Shown here piece by piece: positions 33,895-47,009 of a stretch of DNA of 64,000 nucleotides. The first letter of the stretch is position 1. The number at the start of each line of letters is the position of its first letter. Source of the DNA: Chlorops oryzae (taxonomy: Eukaryota > Arthropoda > Insecta > Diptera > Chloropidae); contig CM035806.1 of NCBI GenBank assembly GCA_020466095.1, forward strand, positions 20,298,571 to 20,362,570. Reading direction: 5' to 3'. The notes under the pieces were generated by a model. That model did no database searches and had not been told where the DNA came from. It saw only the letters and a program-made list of their open reading frames with translations. A program made the translations under genes and the position numbers.

Positions 33895-34165
33895 GTTGAA
33901 TTGTCCTAGGTTTAAATTAACGAGAGTCGACTGTAGTTGTAATATGAAGACTAGTTGACATTTCGGTGTTATGTTTTACAGCTAGCTTAACAAGTTCGTT
34001 TTTAGTTGTGCTGTAAGTTTTTGACTATTATGGAAGACAACGAAAGTAATTTCCAGTTGTGAGAACTGTCAAAATCATACAATTTACTAGTTTTGGTTGT
34101 AAAACATGATTAGGTAATGAAATCTAGTTGTGTTCTCTTCAAAGTTGGCCAGACTAAACAGATTG
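33895..34165 (+). repeat. CTAGTTGT-motif block
   Basis: TGTAGTTGTAA, GACTAGTTGAC, TTTAGTTGTGCTG, CCAGTTGTGAG and TCTAGTTGTGTTC recur at uneven spacing after GAGAGTCGACTGTA. The limits are uncertain. Confidence 0.4.
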
Positions 34166-34745
34166 TAAAAACATAATCGGGGCATTAAATATTCAAATTC
34201 CTAAATTTTTAATGAAAAATCTTCCTTCTGCCCAAATTGTATCACTCAATGCCTTGTCTCGTTCGTTCATCGAAATAGGCAATCCGAACATTTATCTCCA
34301 AAGCCTTCGGATATTTAAAAACATTATAGCAATTCATCAAGGACCGTTGAAAGCAACACAAAATTCGTGTTATTCAAAGGAAGCGAAAAATAATAAAAAT
34401 ACAAAATAAAATAAAACGAAAAACTGGACTAAAAATACCGCACGAACCCAATGCAGAACGTAGAAAAGTACGTGACTAAATTCTTGCACGAACCACAAAA
34501 CTCTTCTCCAAAAAAAAAAAAAAAAAAAAAAAGTGAAGAGACGAGAGAATGGCGCAAAAAGGGAAAAGTAAAAAAGTTTGCTTAAGTGGCCACTCAAAAT
34601 ACTCAACAGCTATTCAATGGATGTTGAGCATGTTGTACTGCAAGTTTTTATCTGACTTTCAAAGGATTTTTTCCCTGTTTTGTAAAGTACACATTATTTT
34701 AGGTCTTACTATGAGAGTTTCCGTAATTTTTTTTTGCTGTTTTTG

Positions 34746-34787
<42 letters not shown>

Positions 34788-37059
34788 AAAAAAGAAAACG
34801 TTTAGACAAAAGTAAGTAACCTTCAACAGAATCATTTTCAATTCGAAAAAGGAAAAAATGCGCTCTAAGCAGTGTTAATTTAACAGAAAATGCATTTAAT
34901 TAAGGTAAGTGCTGTATTTTGTGGAAGCTGCAATTTTGTGCTGCATACATTCCAGGGCAAATTTAACGTTGCTAATTAATTCAAGCATTCAGTTATGGGG
35001 AAATGTCTGCGCTTCCGCTGGAGCATTCCACAGAAAATGATACTTTTGTCCCGTACAAACAGATAAAAACTAATATAATTACTCAAAAATTTTCGAAAGA
35101 ACAGCTTACATCCTGTTAAGTATCTTAAATGAGTACATTAAAATCTTCTTTTCATCCAATTAAACATTTAAAAATTAAAAAAAAAAAAATTAAATTTACA
35201 TTATTTGTCTCGCTCTATAGAAATAATCCTACAACGAGAATTTAAAATATCACTCGAACCAGCTGGCAAGAAGTCTTAATAGTTCAACAAGTCGAACACG
35301 TTTAAGAAGAAAGGACCTTCCGTCCGCATCTATTGTTTTCGGAGCATAATACTGACTCTTTGTCCGCTGCACCTCGCTCGTGCGTGTCACACATATTGAG
35401 GCACCTCGCTCGTGCCAGCTGAATGCTTTTCACTACCAACATAGTAGCCGCTCCAGCCATTTCAAGGAGTCACTAAGTTTGATGCACCACGCCAGTGCAC
35501 GTACAATGCTCATACCTAGCAACAGAGGTGAACCTCGGCTGAACGGCACTAAAGTGTGCGGAGTGGCTCTAAATCAACAGCAGCCCAGTCGTCACTTGAA
35601 TTGAGACCCGTTGGAACCAAAAATTATATTATATTCTTTTCGCTGTGTAAGGAGTTAAGTTCAGTTATATTTAGAAATAAGATTCATTATTTATTGCTAG
35701 CTCCTACTTAAAGGAAGATTCATTAAAGTCATGTAAAGTTTATAAGAAAGAAAAAAACTTTATTCAAGCGAATTTCTGCTACTACTGGAAAGGTCAGGTT
35801 GGAATGTAATTAACTCAATGGAAAGCAATCGTAAAAAGAGTATTTTAAATTCTTCAACTACTACCGGGATGTGTAATAAAAAACAAGAATAATTCGATTT
35901 CTCATATAAACCATATTAGAGCGTTTCAGACGTGGAAAAAATAATTGAAAATTGAAGAAGACAGTGGGGTCGAAATGAGAAGTTAAGGTAAAAAGTAAAG
36001 TTTAAGAATGACTTAAGAGTTTTTTTATATGACGCCAATATGCACTTTTATACTTTCGTAATCCTCGGATAGAGGATTAATAAATGATAGAGTTAAAAAA
36101 AAAAAGAAATTATTTAAAAAAAAAGGAGCTTTTCAAAGTTATATTCCTTATGGAGCTCTGGCTACCTTGAACATAACCGGGCATGAACAACATCATCCTT
36201 TTACAACAAATGCACATAAACTTGCCTTTGTATAAAATGGGTTGAACATCCTTGCAGTAATTAGCCGGTCAATTTCTTAAGAAGGACTGGCCTTTGACCG
36301 GTCCAAATCCTACCGGTTTTAATTATTCTATCTATTTCTCTAGGCGTTATTTCGGCACTTTGAACAACCATAAAAAATACACGAAATAACGTTACATTAA
36401 CTCGATACAATAATAGACTAATTGACCGAAAAAAATAAATTTTACCTACGGTCCCTAAGCTTCCCTGACAACTATGTTCCGATCTCAATTATCACAGTCC
36501 CATGTTAAAAAGGTCAGTTGAATACATTAGAAGTGGAATTATGGGGGGACTAGACATGAAGGACTGACCGAAGGCTACACTTGGATCAGTCCATATTACT
36601 GTATGATCCCATAAAGTCATACAGATGGCCCTCGGGACTCCGACAACCGTTTTGCAGGGCACTGTCGAACTATTGAATTTGTCGAATTATCATACAGTAC
36701 TGCCTTAGACCCCCCCATACATAGTCCGAAATTTCTTTCAAAAGAATATCTTCCCTGCAGAAAATCGAATTAGTGCAGAATTACTCCTCGACTAATCCCC
36801 AAATCAACAGTACTACTCGCTCAAAATTTCCCCGCCAAAGCATTGAACTGTCAATTTAAACACGGACGTGTCCTTCGAAATCGACACTGGCGTTTGAACT
36901 AGCCACGAACTTATCTCACTCACGCGCAGCAAATATGTTGGATTAATGTTTGAGCAAAAATGACCTGTAGACGCCTCATTGATCATGCAACTAGTTAGGT
37001 TCTGCTGTCCGTGTCTCCTCCACTCGTTTACTGGTGCTTTTTCCTATAGTAGATATCTA
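34166..37059. other. No gene recognised
   Basis: A and T homopolymers near 34510 and 34749. A patch at 35360-35600 repeats CACCTCGCTCGTGC twice and is GC-richer. The 36580-36720 segment has inverted TACTGTATGAT/ATCATACAGTA, a possible small foldback. Confidence 0.4.
34749..34786 (+). repeat. T38 homopolymer
   Basis: An uninterrupted T run. Similar shorter A or T runs occur at 9111, 9949, 34510, 41175, 43979 and 51461. Confidence 0.95.
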
Positions 37060-37270
37060 CACGCTAGGGTACCAAATAACCCCGATCTTCCTACAGGATT
37101 CTATTCCGACTATTACAGATCCAACGATAATGTTCTATATGGTATACTCTGAAGTCGCTGTTTTTCGAAACTTTTCAATATCGAGTCGATTTCCGTGACA
37201 CCCCCGATTAATGTCGGATTACAGGGGTTCCCGATTAGTCAGAAATCGGATTACCGGGAGTCGACTGTAT
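37060..37270 (-). mobile_element. Possible right end of a pogo/Tigger-like MITE
   Basis: Reading minus from 37269, TACAGTCGACTCCCGGTAAT followed by TCCGATTT and CTAATCGGG repeats looks like the TA-flanked CAGTCGA terminus of pogo-like elements. The opposite terminus was not found in 36.0-37.1 kb. Confidence 0.35.
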
Positions 37271-38689
37271 GAATAAAACCCAATAGATTCTAACATCCGA
37301 ATATGTTTTGATAACGAAAGAATTAGCGTTTTCTACTATCCTTTTTCATTTTTTCGCCCATCTTTTTTGGCCATTCTTTGAAAAGCTCTCTGTTGAATTG
37401 AACTTTAGTCGAAGCCAACTGAACATTTTTTTCTGTTCAGTCTTTTGACCCTTTCGCTATGTGTTTGCCACATGGAGAGTTTTTTCTATTTTTTTTTCTT
37501 TTTTTAAATTTTTTTTTCTTTTTTCATTTCAAAAAGCAACGTTTCAGCATCACACTCATTCCACCCCCTTTGGCGATGGCAATCTAATTTCATTTTCATC
37601 ACAACTTTACGGCTTGTCATCATTCGTTGTAATTAGCCCGAAATCGTACGACAGGTTGGGAATTAATTTTATGGACTTACGCTTTACGAGTCCTAGAGAA
37701 CCGCATTTCATGTAACGCGATTCTCGCCTCCTTGTGGCAGAGCACGCGCGACAACCACGGCGGTAAATTCGAGGTAAATGAAGTAAAATTTATCCTTAAA
37801 TTTTCACAAATTTTTTGGGTTGTTCTCTCGATGAAAGCGTTGGGAAGAACCATCAAACAGGTGGTAATTAGAAATGTTTGTCACCTAACTTCGAGCATTA
37901 GCGAAAATGGCGGTAGAGAGCTCTGGTGAGCTTTTTTGTGTGTTTTTGTCAGTATGTTAGTTCAGCGCTGGAGCGCCGAGTTTCGTGAGGTTCATTAAAA
38001 AGATGTAAGAATGGAAATATGTCTTAGCATTATAAAAGAATGATTAAAGGTTTAAAAATTTAAGAATTAAGACAATTTAAAGGCATTCTTCTTGTCCGAT
38101 GCGATGTCTTCAGCTCGCTGCTTTTCGTGGCATCTTTATTACCTTCCTTTGAAAATATGAAACTAACAGAATTTCATAGTTGTTTCAATTCGAATCAAAT
38201 CCAATTCCTTCGACCATGCGGAATTTTCTCGTAAATTCCTTATCGAAGAAGGCTACGAAAGGTATGTAATATTCTTGGTTAGCCGTGAATAGAATGGAAC
38301 GAACTCAAGTCGGACTGTAAACAGCAAAGGAATGCAAAAATTTTATGCTCTATACAATATAGAGATTTAAAAATTTGAAGTGAAAGGAGCAAAAATCTTT
38401 CAACACGAACGACTCAATTAGAATGAAAGCACCTGTCCAGCATTAGTTTGTTTATTGCAGGATAATGGCTGAGAGCTCATCTGGAGTGGCTCTTAATAAT
38501 GCTGTTGCAATTATAAAAGGAGAATGCTACTGCTTTTAAGCTCCAACTATTCCAACTTATTCCTTTCAAGGATATTTTTCTCTCTTTAATAGCCGACAAT
38601 ATCGTAAGGAAGATAAGAAAAACTCATTGCCTGATTTAACAGAGGCCTTGATTTAATAATGTTTCAACATGAAAATTTCATAATGAGCT
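37271..38689. other. No gene recognised
   Basis: Frames at 37461-37929 are not recognisable. The rest is AT-rich. Confidence 0.45.
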
Positions 38690-38880
38690 TGTGATTATGA
38701 GTAGCGCAATAGAAAATATTTAAGCTCAACACTTGAAAGGATACCTATAAATATTATGAATATTTGTGCTTTGTTCTTTTAAGAACTATATTATGAGCAA
38801 GAATTTTGAGGTGTCGTTTGAATCTTCTTAAAGACTTAGTAAAGTTCCATAGGGTAAATGCTTTTAAATTACTTATATAA
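38690..38880 (-). repeat. Dispersed repeat N, copy 2
   Basis: This is the reverse complement of part of 31188-31300, with a few substitutions (GTTTGAATCTTCTTAAAG, CCATAGGGTAAATGCTTTTA). Confidence 0.6.
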
Positions 38881-39382
38881 AATGGTTCGAAAGCATCGAA
38901 ATATTCGAAAGCATACATCTAGGTGTTTAATATAAATATTGAAAATGTTGAACGATTTAATCATGAAGATTTTCTGTAAGTTTTCAATACCAAACTGGAT
39001 ATTTAGGGTGCAAAAAAAGACAAAAAAAATTCTTAAATTTTTACATTTTAAGACGGGAACAGTAGTAAATGGGCCTTAAGGAGGTTTTCTGATGTAACTA
39101 CTTAAAAAAAATCGATTTGTAAAACCTACTGAGAATATACTGCGAAAAAATCAGACCAAAATTCCTTGTATTGATCAAGTTACAGCTCATAATCGCCAAC
39201 GCTCCCCAAGAGACTTTGTTTGCTCTTGAAATTTTAAGCGCATTTTTCGCGAAACGTCAATTTTTGGAACGGCCAACGACCTAAAAACCAAACCATCGAA
39301 CCGATAGCTTTGAAACTTTAATATATTCTTCCATTTATTAGTAGTTCTTGCCGTATATTTTTTCGAATTTTATTACTAATTT

Positions 39383-39538
39383 CAGTGCCGTAGCAACCAT
39401 ATGGGCAAGAGGGGGCTTTGCCCCCCCACGCATTTTGGTTTTTGCCTATGAATAAAATTGAAAAAATAATTTTGCCCCCCCACGCAAATTGGAAAAATAA
39501 TTGTTCCCCTCACGCAAAACAGAATTGCTACGGCACTG
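39383..39538. mobile_element. hAT-type miniature element, 156 bp
   Basis: Perfect 14-bp terminal inverted repeats (CAGTGCCGTAGCAA) are bounded by the 8-bp duplication ACTAATTT (39375-39382 and 39539-39546). The interior carries three runs of the motif CCCCCCCACGCAAA or close variants. The CAG start and 8-bp duplication are diagnostic of hAT elements. Confidence 0.93.
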
Positions 39539-39713
39539 ACTAATTTTTTTTACGATTTGTTACAAAAAAAAAAAAAATAAATAAAATTTTCGACACTTTT
39601 TCCGCAGTCCGCCATGTTGTTTTATTTTGCTTTTTATGAAAAGAAATATTTCTGGTAAGGACAATAACGGCAGACGTACTTAACAATAATCCATTCGACT
39701 TTTTTTTTTATTT

Positions 39714-39948
39714 TAGACAACCGTGACATTTAAAGCATATTTTGTGGGGTACAAATTCTGTGCAACTCACATAAAGTTTAGATTCAAGTAGATTTTTAAC
39801 TTCAATTTGAATTTTTTTTGAGGTTAGAAAATCAGTTTGAAGTTCAACTTCGCTAAACTTATTTGCTAAATGTTCGTAAGAAAAAAATTTTTTTCGCCCC
39901 ATAAAGTATGCTTTAATTTTACAAAACTCAACACAACCCGAGCCCTCA
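39714..39948. mobile_element. Family C MITE, second copy, left end degraded
   Basis: It carries the same interior as the 30.9-kb copy in the same orientation (CAACTCACATAAAGTTTAG, AGAAAATCAGTTTGAAGTTC) and the inner arms AAAGCATA and TATGCTTT. The right arm continues to CGAGCCCTC; the left outer arm is not preserved. Confidence 0.65.
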
Positions 39949-41189
39949 CTATCACAGTGTTATGAAAAGAAGAAAAAATCGAAGTAGTGAGTGCAAACAA
40001 AACTACATTTAGTTGAGAGCATGCCTTCCAAATTGAGCAGAAAGACAAAAGGATTTTGGAAGAAGGAAGCTGACTACATATGGTTGAACACGCATTTGCG
40101 CTTGTTCGAATTCCAAGCAAGGACTTTCAAACAAGACCGCCTCCATGTATGTTCAACGGCGTAATTTCAATGAAAATGATTCCCTCGCAAAGAGATAAAG
40201 CACCAACGAAGTTAAATAAAATAGAATCTGAAGCATAAGACATCAAAAAAACGGAAATTTCGCAAGCTACGCTTCATTAAATTTATGTCCTCGACTTGGA
40301 GAGTGCGAAAAGTATTTACATTAAAAAAAAAAAAATCGACTATTTGGATGTACGAACACACAAACAAATTAACTGATATGGAAACAAGGCAAATATTCTT
40401 TACGATTCAATAGTTTCATTCTATATCCGTATTCGATCTTAAAATATAAATATTCTTTTAAACATTTTACGACGCTTCATTCAGGCGCGTACGCACGGTG
40501 CGGTTTGGGAGGTACAAACAGCCCTCCTTTTCCGTAATGCAAGGAACCACAAAGTAATGCGAGGAAATACTCACTTTATATTGTATGGTAAAAATGTTTG
40601 TAGTGCCTAAAAACCCCGCCCGAAATAAATTTTTGCATTAGCGGTTGGTTTTTTTTTTTAAACATTTTTTTTCGATTTGAATAACTTTTGAATTCTGATT
40701 TCCGATTTCTAATAAAGAGCAAAAAAAAAAAAAAGAAATCACCAAAACAATTGGCCACTTTACAATGTTCATTTGTTTTTGAAAATTTGTTCGAATCGCG
40801 TCTTACAACGCGACAAGTTGTTATCTTTACGAGCGTCTATTTGAAATTTATCTCTAATGTACGCACTTGTTCCCAACCATAAAGCACCACCATCGCCGAA
40901 CATGGCGCCAAGGATTGAACAATATCCTTCTTCAACATTAGTTATACCATACCGTATTATTAGATATACCGTACCTCGAACAATTTTCGGAGGCATCAGT
41001 CTTAAGCGGAGCTGTGTTGTTGTTGCTAGCGGTTGACAAAAAGTGTAAAACTGGCACAACTTTGAAGCCAATTAAGTCTGTCTGTGTGTGTGTGTGCGAG
41101 GGAATGATAAGCAAGTCGACATGAGGTTTGATGATTTTTGAACTAAAAAATTTGTTGGTGTAAAGTTAGTCACCAAAAAAAAAAAAAAA
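39949..41189. other. No feature recognised
   Basis: Non-coding spacer with A/T runs and a short GT run at 41083-41096. Confidence 0.45.
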
Positions 41190-41382
41190 AAAAAAAAAAC
41201 AGTGCAACACTGATTGCAAATTAGTTTCACGATTCTGAACCATCTGCGTTGGATCAAAAAATTGAAGCATATTTAAAGGGTGATTTAAAATATTTTCTTT
41301 TGATTTTGGGTAAAAAGCTTTTAGCTTTGAAAACAAACGCTCAAATGCAGTAAGTGTATTCAAGGAAGTTTTCTAGCTGTAA

Positions 41383-42218
41383 TCCTTACTAATATTATAA
41401 ATGCGAAAGTACTCAGTATGTCTGTTTGTTTCTTAATCGCGCCTAAACTACTGAACCGATTTATATGAAATTTATTACGTACATAGTCAAGACCCTGAGA
41501 AAGGACATAGGCTGGTTTTTAATGCGAAAACAAGGGCTGTAAGGAGTTGAAATAGGGGATGAAAGTTTGTATGGAAATACTTCGTGCATTTAATAAGAGA
41601 GGACAAGGGAGCGGTAAAGAGTGAAAGATGGTAAATAGACGGAAATAGGGGAAAAAAGGGGGAAAGAGAGGGAAAGGGGGGATAAAAAAGGGGAAAGATG
41701 GGAAAGAGGGGAAAAGAGTGGTAAAAAGGGAAAAGATAGGGAAAGAGGGGAAAAGAGTGGTAAAAAGGGAAAAGATAGGGAAAGAGAGGGAAAGGGGATA
41801 AATGGAGGGAAAGAGGGTAAATAGAGGGAAAGAGGGTAAATAGAGGGAAAGAGGGTAAATAGAGGGAAAGAGGGTAAATAGAGGGAAAGAGGGTAAATAG
41901 AGGGGAAGAAGGGAAAAGAGGGAGAGAGTGAATGAGGGGAAAGAGGGGGAGAGGGAAAGATGGGGAGTGGGAAAGCGATGGAAAGAGGGGGAAAAGATAG
42001 GGAAAGAGCGATAGCGAAAGAGAAAGGAAGAGAGGGAGATAGGGTGAATGAGTGTGGTAAAGAGAGGCAGGGTGGGAAAGTGTGGCAGAGGGAGGGTGAG
42101 GTTAAAAAAATAGTGTTTATCAGAAAGCTTTACTTGCTTAACTAAATTTTTTGTTGAAAATATTTAGTACCTAATTGATTTTTGAGACATTCGTTTCTTC
42201 GAAGGCTGGCTCCTCTGG
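41383..42218 (+). mobile_element. Helitron-like non-autonomous insertion inside a family B repeat
   Basis: The insertion starts with TC (TCCTTACTAATATTATAAAT) and ends with CTGG, fitting the Helitron 5'-TC...CTRR-3' rule. It sits between A (41382) and T (42219) without any target duplication. A related family B copy at about 44331 has the uninterrupted sequence ATAATTTTTCTATATTTT, exactly what rejoining the flanks here would give. The first 200 bp contain CTACTGAACCGATTT, a sequence I recall from insect Helitron-type repeats. The rest is a long purine-rich minisatellite. The hairpin expected near the 3' end is weak (TTCG/CGAA with a 6-nt loop). No ORF is conserved. Confidence 0.78.
41590..42110 (+). 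repeat. Polypurine minisatellite within the Helitron-like insert
   Basis: About 520 bp is almost pure G and A on the plus strand, built from variants of GGGAAAGAGG. A 19-bp unit, AGAGGGAAAGAGGGTAAAT, is repeated about five times near 41810-41900. This strand asymmetry could form triplex DNA. An open frame through part of it (41960-42145) is low-complexity and not a gene. Confidence 0.9.
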
Positions 42219-42480
42219 TTTTTCTATATTTTAATCAAAAAATGTGCAAAAAATTTCTTACCGTTTTGATAGCTATGGGCAAGAAATATTAAAAAGAGTT
42301 AAAAAATCGTTTATACATCAGGGAGTATTGAAAACCCATGAGTATAAAAATTTGTTATAAAATCTAAATTTGAAAATTACACTTTTTGTGGCCGACTTTT
42401 TGGCTCTTGTACCATAGTGCTGCTTTAAGTGCAATAAATGTCATGGAGTAACCCTGGTACATACTAAAAAATTAACAAAA

Positions 42481-44174
42481 ATTACATATTATCAAATATC
42501 AATGCATCCACAAATTTCACTGGGCAATAGAAAATTGCGAAAGTTTGACATTTAAACACATTTATCTTTGTCATATCTTTCGGCGACAACTCAAAGCGAA
42601 CACAAAAAGACAAAAAACAAAATTTGTCTCTTTTTCGCTTTAACCCTTTTAATCGCAAAGAAGCGATAGCGCACTCAGGTGTGAGGGATTTGAGGGTTCG
42701 AACTGCTTCCAAATTGCACAGAACTACGAACTAACACAATGCATAAAAGTCCTTCTGAAATATTTTTCTACGTAGGTACACGTCTAGCACGAAGATTTGA
42801 ATCTTTGAACCGAAGATGTCTTTTATATGGTCGGCACAAAGCGCAATTGCCTAAGAGAGAAATTGACTAAAAACAAAACAAAAAAAATTTCCTTTCAGCT
42901 TTATAGTTTCCCAAGAAATGAATTTTCTTCTCTTTTGAATGGGGATACTTTGAAAACGTTGAATTTAGAAGGCTTCTCAGAATCGGGTTTTGTGTCATTG
43001 GTGGTTGAATTTCAGCAAAAAAAAAATGTCAATGTTTCCTTTTTCTTCTTCTTCTTATTATTATTCTCATTCTCATTTTACTTCTTATTCTTTGTTCGAA
43101 AATGGTTTTTCAAATAGGATTTCCTCGTCATTTTGGAATTTTCAACATCATTCAGAGAGAACGAACATCCGCTTCTGCGAATTGTCTGTACGTATTTATC
43201 TATGTTAATTTGTATGTGTGTATGTAGGGCAAGACATCGAGACCATGAATGATTGAGGTAAGCTCTTCCGTTTCCTTTCGCTGTACCTACTTGGAGCCGT
43301 GTTTATATTTGCAATCTTCCTGCATCAGGATCATACTGCTATTTGTTGTATAATAGGAAGGAAAACAAGAGCCATAACAAACAAAACAAAATAAACAAAC
43401 AAACAAACAGGCAAACAAATGAAACTTGCGTTTTCTGTGCAAGTTTTATTTTCCATTTAATTTTGCAGCAAAACTGAGCGTTTATTTTGAACACTTTAAG
43501 GTTTATTTGGACAGCACTCAATTTTGTTTTTTTTCTTTTTCTTTTCTGTTTTTCTTCTTATTAGCTCTAACACTTCCAATGAAAAACAAATTCATTTGAG
43601 CCATAGAAATAGCATCTTTGGCACTGAATCATCTAAGGATTCCACCAATAGAAATACTAATTCAATTTACACGCCATCAACCTTGACCACCAATTGAACT
43701 GTTGTGTTTATCCCCACCAAACATTTCTACATGGGCCAATGCTGTCCGAAACACTCAAGCAAACACACACGCACACACACACACACGCACACAAATCTAG
43801 TAACATCCGACCAAGGACCATCCGAGCGAGCATATTGCCGTATTGACACTGACGTTGCCTTGTTACACACACTCAACACAGTTGCATCATCAACGTCCGC
43901 ACTTTATGTTCAAAACCAAAGCAATTGAAAGCGACCTCAACGTCTTGGATCTGCTTTTTGAGAGAACACAAACTAAGAAAAAAAAAAAAAAAAAAAAAAA
44001 ATGAAAGCGATAGCATCGGCCAGTGACTTAGCCTGGGGGTGCTCTCAAAAGTTCAAATCCACTCCGAATTGTGAGGAATCCGTTAAAAGCCCCTTCCAAA
44101 ATAGTTGTCTGCGTACGCGCCTGGCATCGGCTAGTCGATTATGCATTGGCCGAATCATACGGAATACATTTTTT
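42481..44174. other. No gene recognised; CA repeats
   Basis: AAAC repeats (43375-43420) and a CA run (43764-43793). The 43700-43930 patch is GC-richer but its frame is repeat-driven. Confidence 0.4.
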
Positions 44175-44750
44175 AAAAATTCAAATACAAATAAGTTTCA
44201 CGATTCTGAACCATCTGCGTTGAATGAAAAGTTTTGAAGCATATTTAAAGGGTAATTTTGAGATTTTTCTTGATCAAGGAACACTCAGATGCAATAAGTG
44301 TACTCGAGGGAGTTGAACAGTTATAATTTTTCTATATTTTAATCAAAAAAAAATTTCAAAAAATTCTTACCGGCTTGGGAGCTCTGGGCAAGATATGTTA
44401 AAAAAAGAGGTGAAAAAATCCAAAAATTTTTGAAGCGTTTACAATTTTTACCTCCTAGATGGAATTTTTTGGGGTCAGTTTGTACTACAATTATTTTAAA
44501 TGAGTCTAGGGCTAAAGCTTTGTCATTGACAGGGAAATAAAATATGGAACGGGTTACAAGATGTAGCCATAAGTGAGTGCGCAACTTAATTCTCGGCCAC
44601 ACTTTTTGAAACCGATTAAAAAAAAAAAAAATACTGGAGCCGATTTGACTAAAACTTATGTGACGAGTTGCTATATTCACCAAGTACTTTTAGAAACTGC
44701 AGTCAAACTTTGATTTACACTGGACGACCTTAGCAATGTGTCACAGTGTT
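44175..44750 (+). repeat. Family B repeat, copy 3, with the empty Helitron site
   Basis: It runs from TTCACGATTCTGAACCATCT near 44200, through the uninterrupted site at about 44331, to the right terminus TGTCACAGTGT near 44749. It contains the conserved block ACTTAATTCTCGGCC. Confidence 0.75.
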
Positions 44751-46306
44751 ATTTAACGAATAATCACAGCACTACAAAAATGAATTCCGAATTTATCGGG
44801 ACGTCTAGCTTTTTGGCTCAAATTGGAATGTACCACCGAATTACTGAAGAATTTTTGGGTACCAATGATTTAAAGTAAAAAAAAAAAAATAAAAAATCAT
44901 TTAAGGAAATGAAGCTTTAAAGGGTTAAGAAACTACTTTGTGGCTCAACGTTTCCACTTGAGCATTATTAATTCGAAAGGATATTATTTCTTCCCCATTT
45001 TTTTTTTTTTTCGTTGCGCAGCCATGTAAATATTGATTATAATCATCGATACGCGACTTAAGATCGGGAGGAATGATGTCAACTGAAGGAACTGAAACAT
45101 TCAGAAGGATATTGCAAGCACATACATACATACATGCTTACCTACACTCGCACAACGCAAGCGAAAGAGCATCAGCGATGCGAAACTTCATTGTTTGCCA
45201 TCGGGAGCCTTAGAGGAGGAGAGTTAATTACTGGAATAGATAGCGAAGGACTTGTTATTGCAGAAAGCGAGACTCTCCTCAATGACGATGGCAAATGATA
45301 ACATTGAGACCATATCTTCTGAAACATGACTCTCAGCTTGTTAAGAGGCACTTTACTTTACCCATGCAGATAACAGAGATCCGTGCAATTTACCATCGGC
45401 AAACAAAGCGACATACACGCTGTAGATACTGTATGTACCTTACCTATGGGGAAATTGCAATTAAGCAAAGTCAATGTCTGAGGAAAACAAAAGTAAATGA
45501 AGAAAGATTTTTGTTACAAGGATATAAGGGGATTTTTTGTTTGTTTTTTTTTTTTTCACTGGTCCTGAGAACTGAGAGCTTACATACGTGACGCAATCTT
45601 CAAATCGCAATATTGTATATTTAGACCCGCTTTTTACTCTTGCCGTTAGAGTTTTTCGTCAGGATACCCGGCTCTCAAAATGTGAACATTTTCATACAAA
45701 CTTTGTTGTTTCAAGCTTTAAGAATTGGCTCTGCGGAAAGCGATTCGACCCGAAGGACTAAATCATCTCACTGTTACAATTATTATTTCAATTAGGAGCC
45801 GAGAAATTCACAAAGTCTTGGACTTATTGACCGACCCGCCACACTCCGTTGGATATAATGATATCGGCTCATTTAAAAGCTGCGCTCGAATTCGCTTTAA
45901 AGTCCTTCGAATGAAAATTTATTGCTCTTAACATTCGCTTTATTCAAGGGTCAACATTGTCAACAATGCTCCTCCTCGCCGTGCTCTTAAGAGAAGTGAA
46001 GTGTGGAAGGGCTAAGCTCCTTTCGGTATGTATGTAAAGAATTTGACCGTAGAGCCACAAAATAGTTCTGGTTACATTGCAATCAATCACTTTGGACACT
46101 GAGTTTAAAGAATGTGCAACAGAATAGAAAACAAATGGGTGTGCGTGTGTCACTTTTGCATGGGTCATCATGATACGTACACTAACTTACTACTTATACT
46201 TGTACATATATTTGAAAATTCATGCGATGGTATTTGAATTTTATTTTTAGCCTGCTGTAATGAAATGCTTTCGGTGTAAAAGAGGACCGGACCTAGGTGA
46301 GTCCAT
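44751..46306. other. No gene recognised
   Basis: Frames near 45295-45591 and 45725-45931 show no domain. CATA repeats at 45119-45133. Confidence 0.45.
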
Positions 46307-47009
46307 ATATGGGCATTTCCATGATGTCGAACGCGACATTCGCACGCATTCTCAGTGGAAAAAGAAATATACGAAAATTTTTTTTTATTTGGACAAATGG
46401 CGGAAGTTATGGCTCTTGACTAGCACTGTAATTGGTGCTAAGGTTGATTTCTGGAAATTGTTCGTTTTCAAGATAATTACAAAAAACTAAGGCATTCGCA
46501 CGCTACAAAAACAGAAGTCAGTTTTGAGGCGAACAGTTCAACCACTGATTTTAGCGAAACTTGAGGCAATATTTTAATGCGACTAATTTTGTAATATTGT
46601 ACATTGATGAATCTTAGAACTGGTTTTTATTTGATTCAAAAATATTAAACAGTTTAGTTTTTTATTTTATTTTAATCACTGTCGCACGCTACATGTCGAA
46701 TGCTACATTTAGTTGCATCATACGTTTTAATTTAATGTGAACTTTTCATTTAATTGGACATGAAGAAGATGATGAAAAATGACTTTTAATGTTTTCAATA
46801 TATTTATTTTCACAAAAAAAAATTATAAACTTAAAATATCTTCAACAAAGAAAAAAAAATAAAAAATAAAAATATTCATCCTTTACATAAAAACTAAAGA
46901 ATAGAAACTAACTTAACTGTGAATAGTATTACTTATATTAAATAAAGATTTTTTAATGGAATATGCAGTCCTAGCTCCTTCAGGACTGCCCTCTTAATAT
47001 GGCAACCGA

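Larger units (their letters stand above)
41190..42480 (+). repeat. Family B repeat, copy 2, split by the Helitron-like insert
   Basis: It starts near AGTGCAACACTGATTGC and runs through the TTCTGAACCATCTGCGTTGG landmark to 41382. It resumes at 42219 with TTTTTCTATATTTTAATC, the sequence that follows the same point in copy 3. The right limit near 42480 is uncertain, because the right arm seen in copies 1, 3 and 4 was not found. Confidence 0.7.

Noticed and set aside
41960..42145. 61-residue Glu/Lys/Arg-rich frame
   Set aside because: It is a translation of the polypurine tract.
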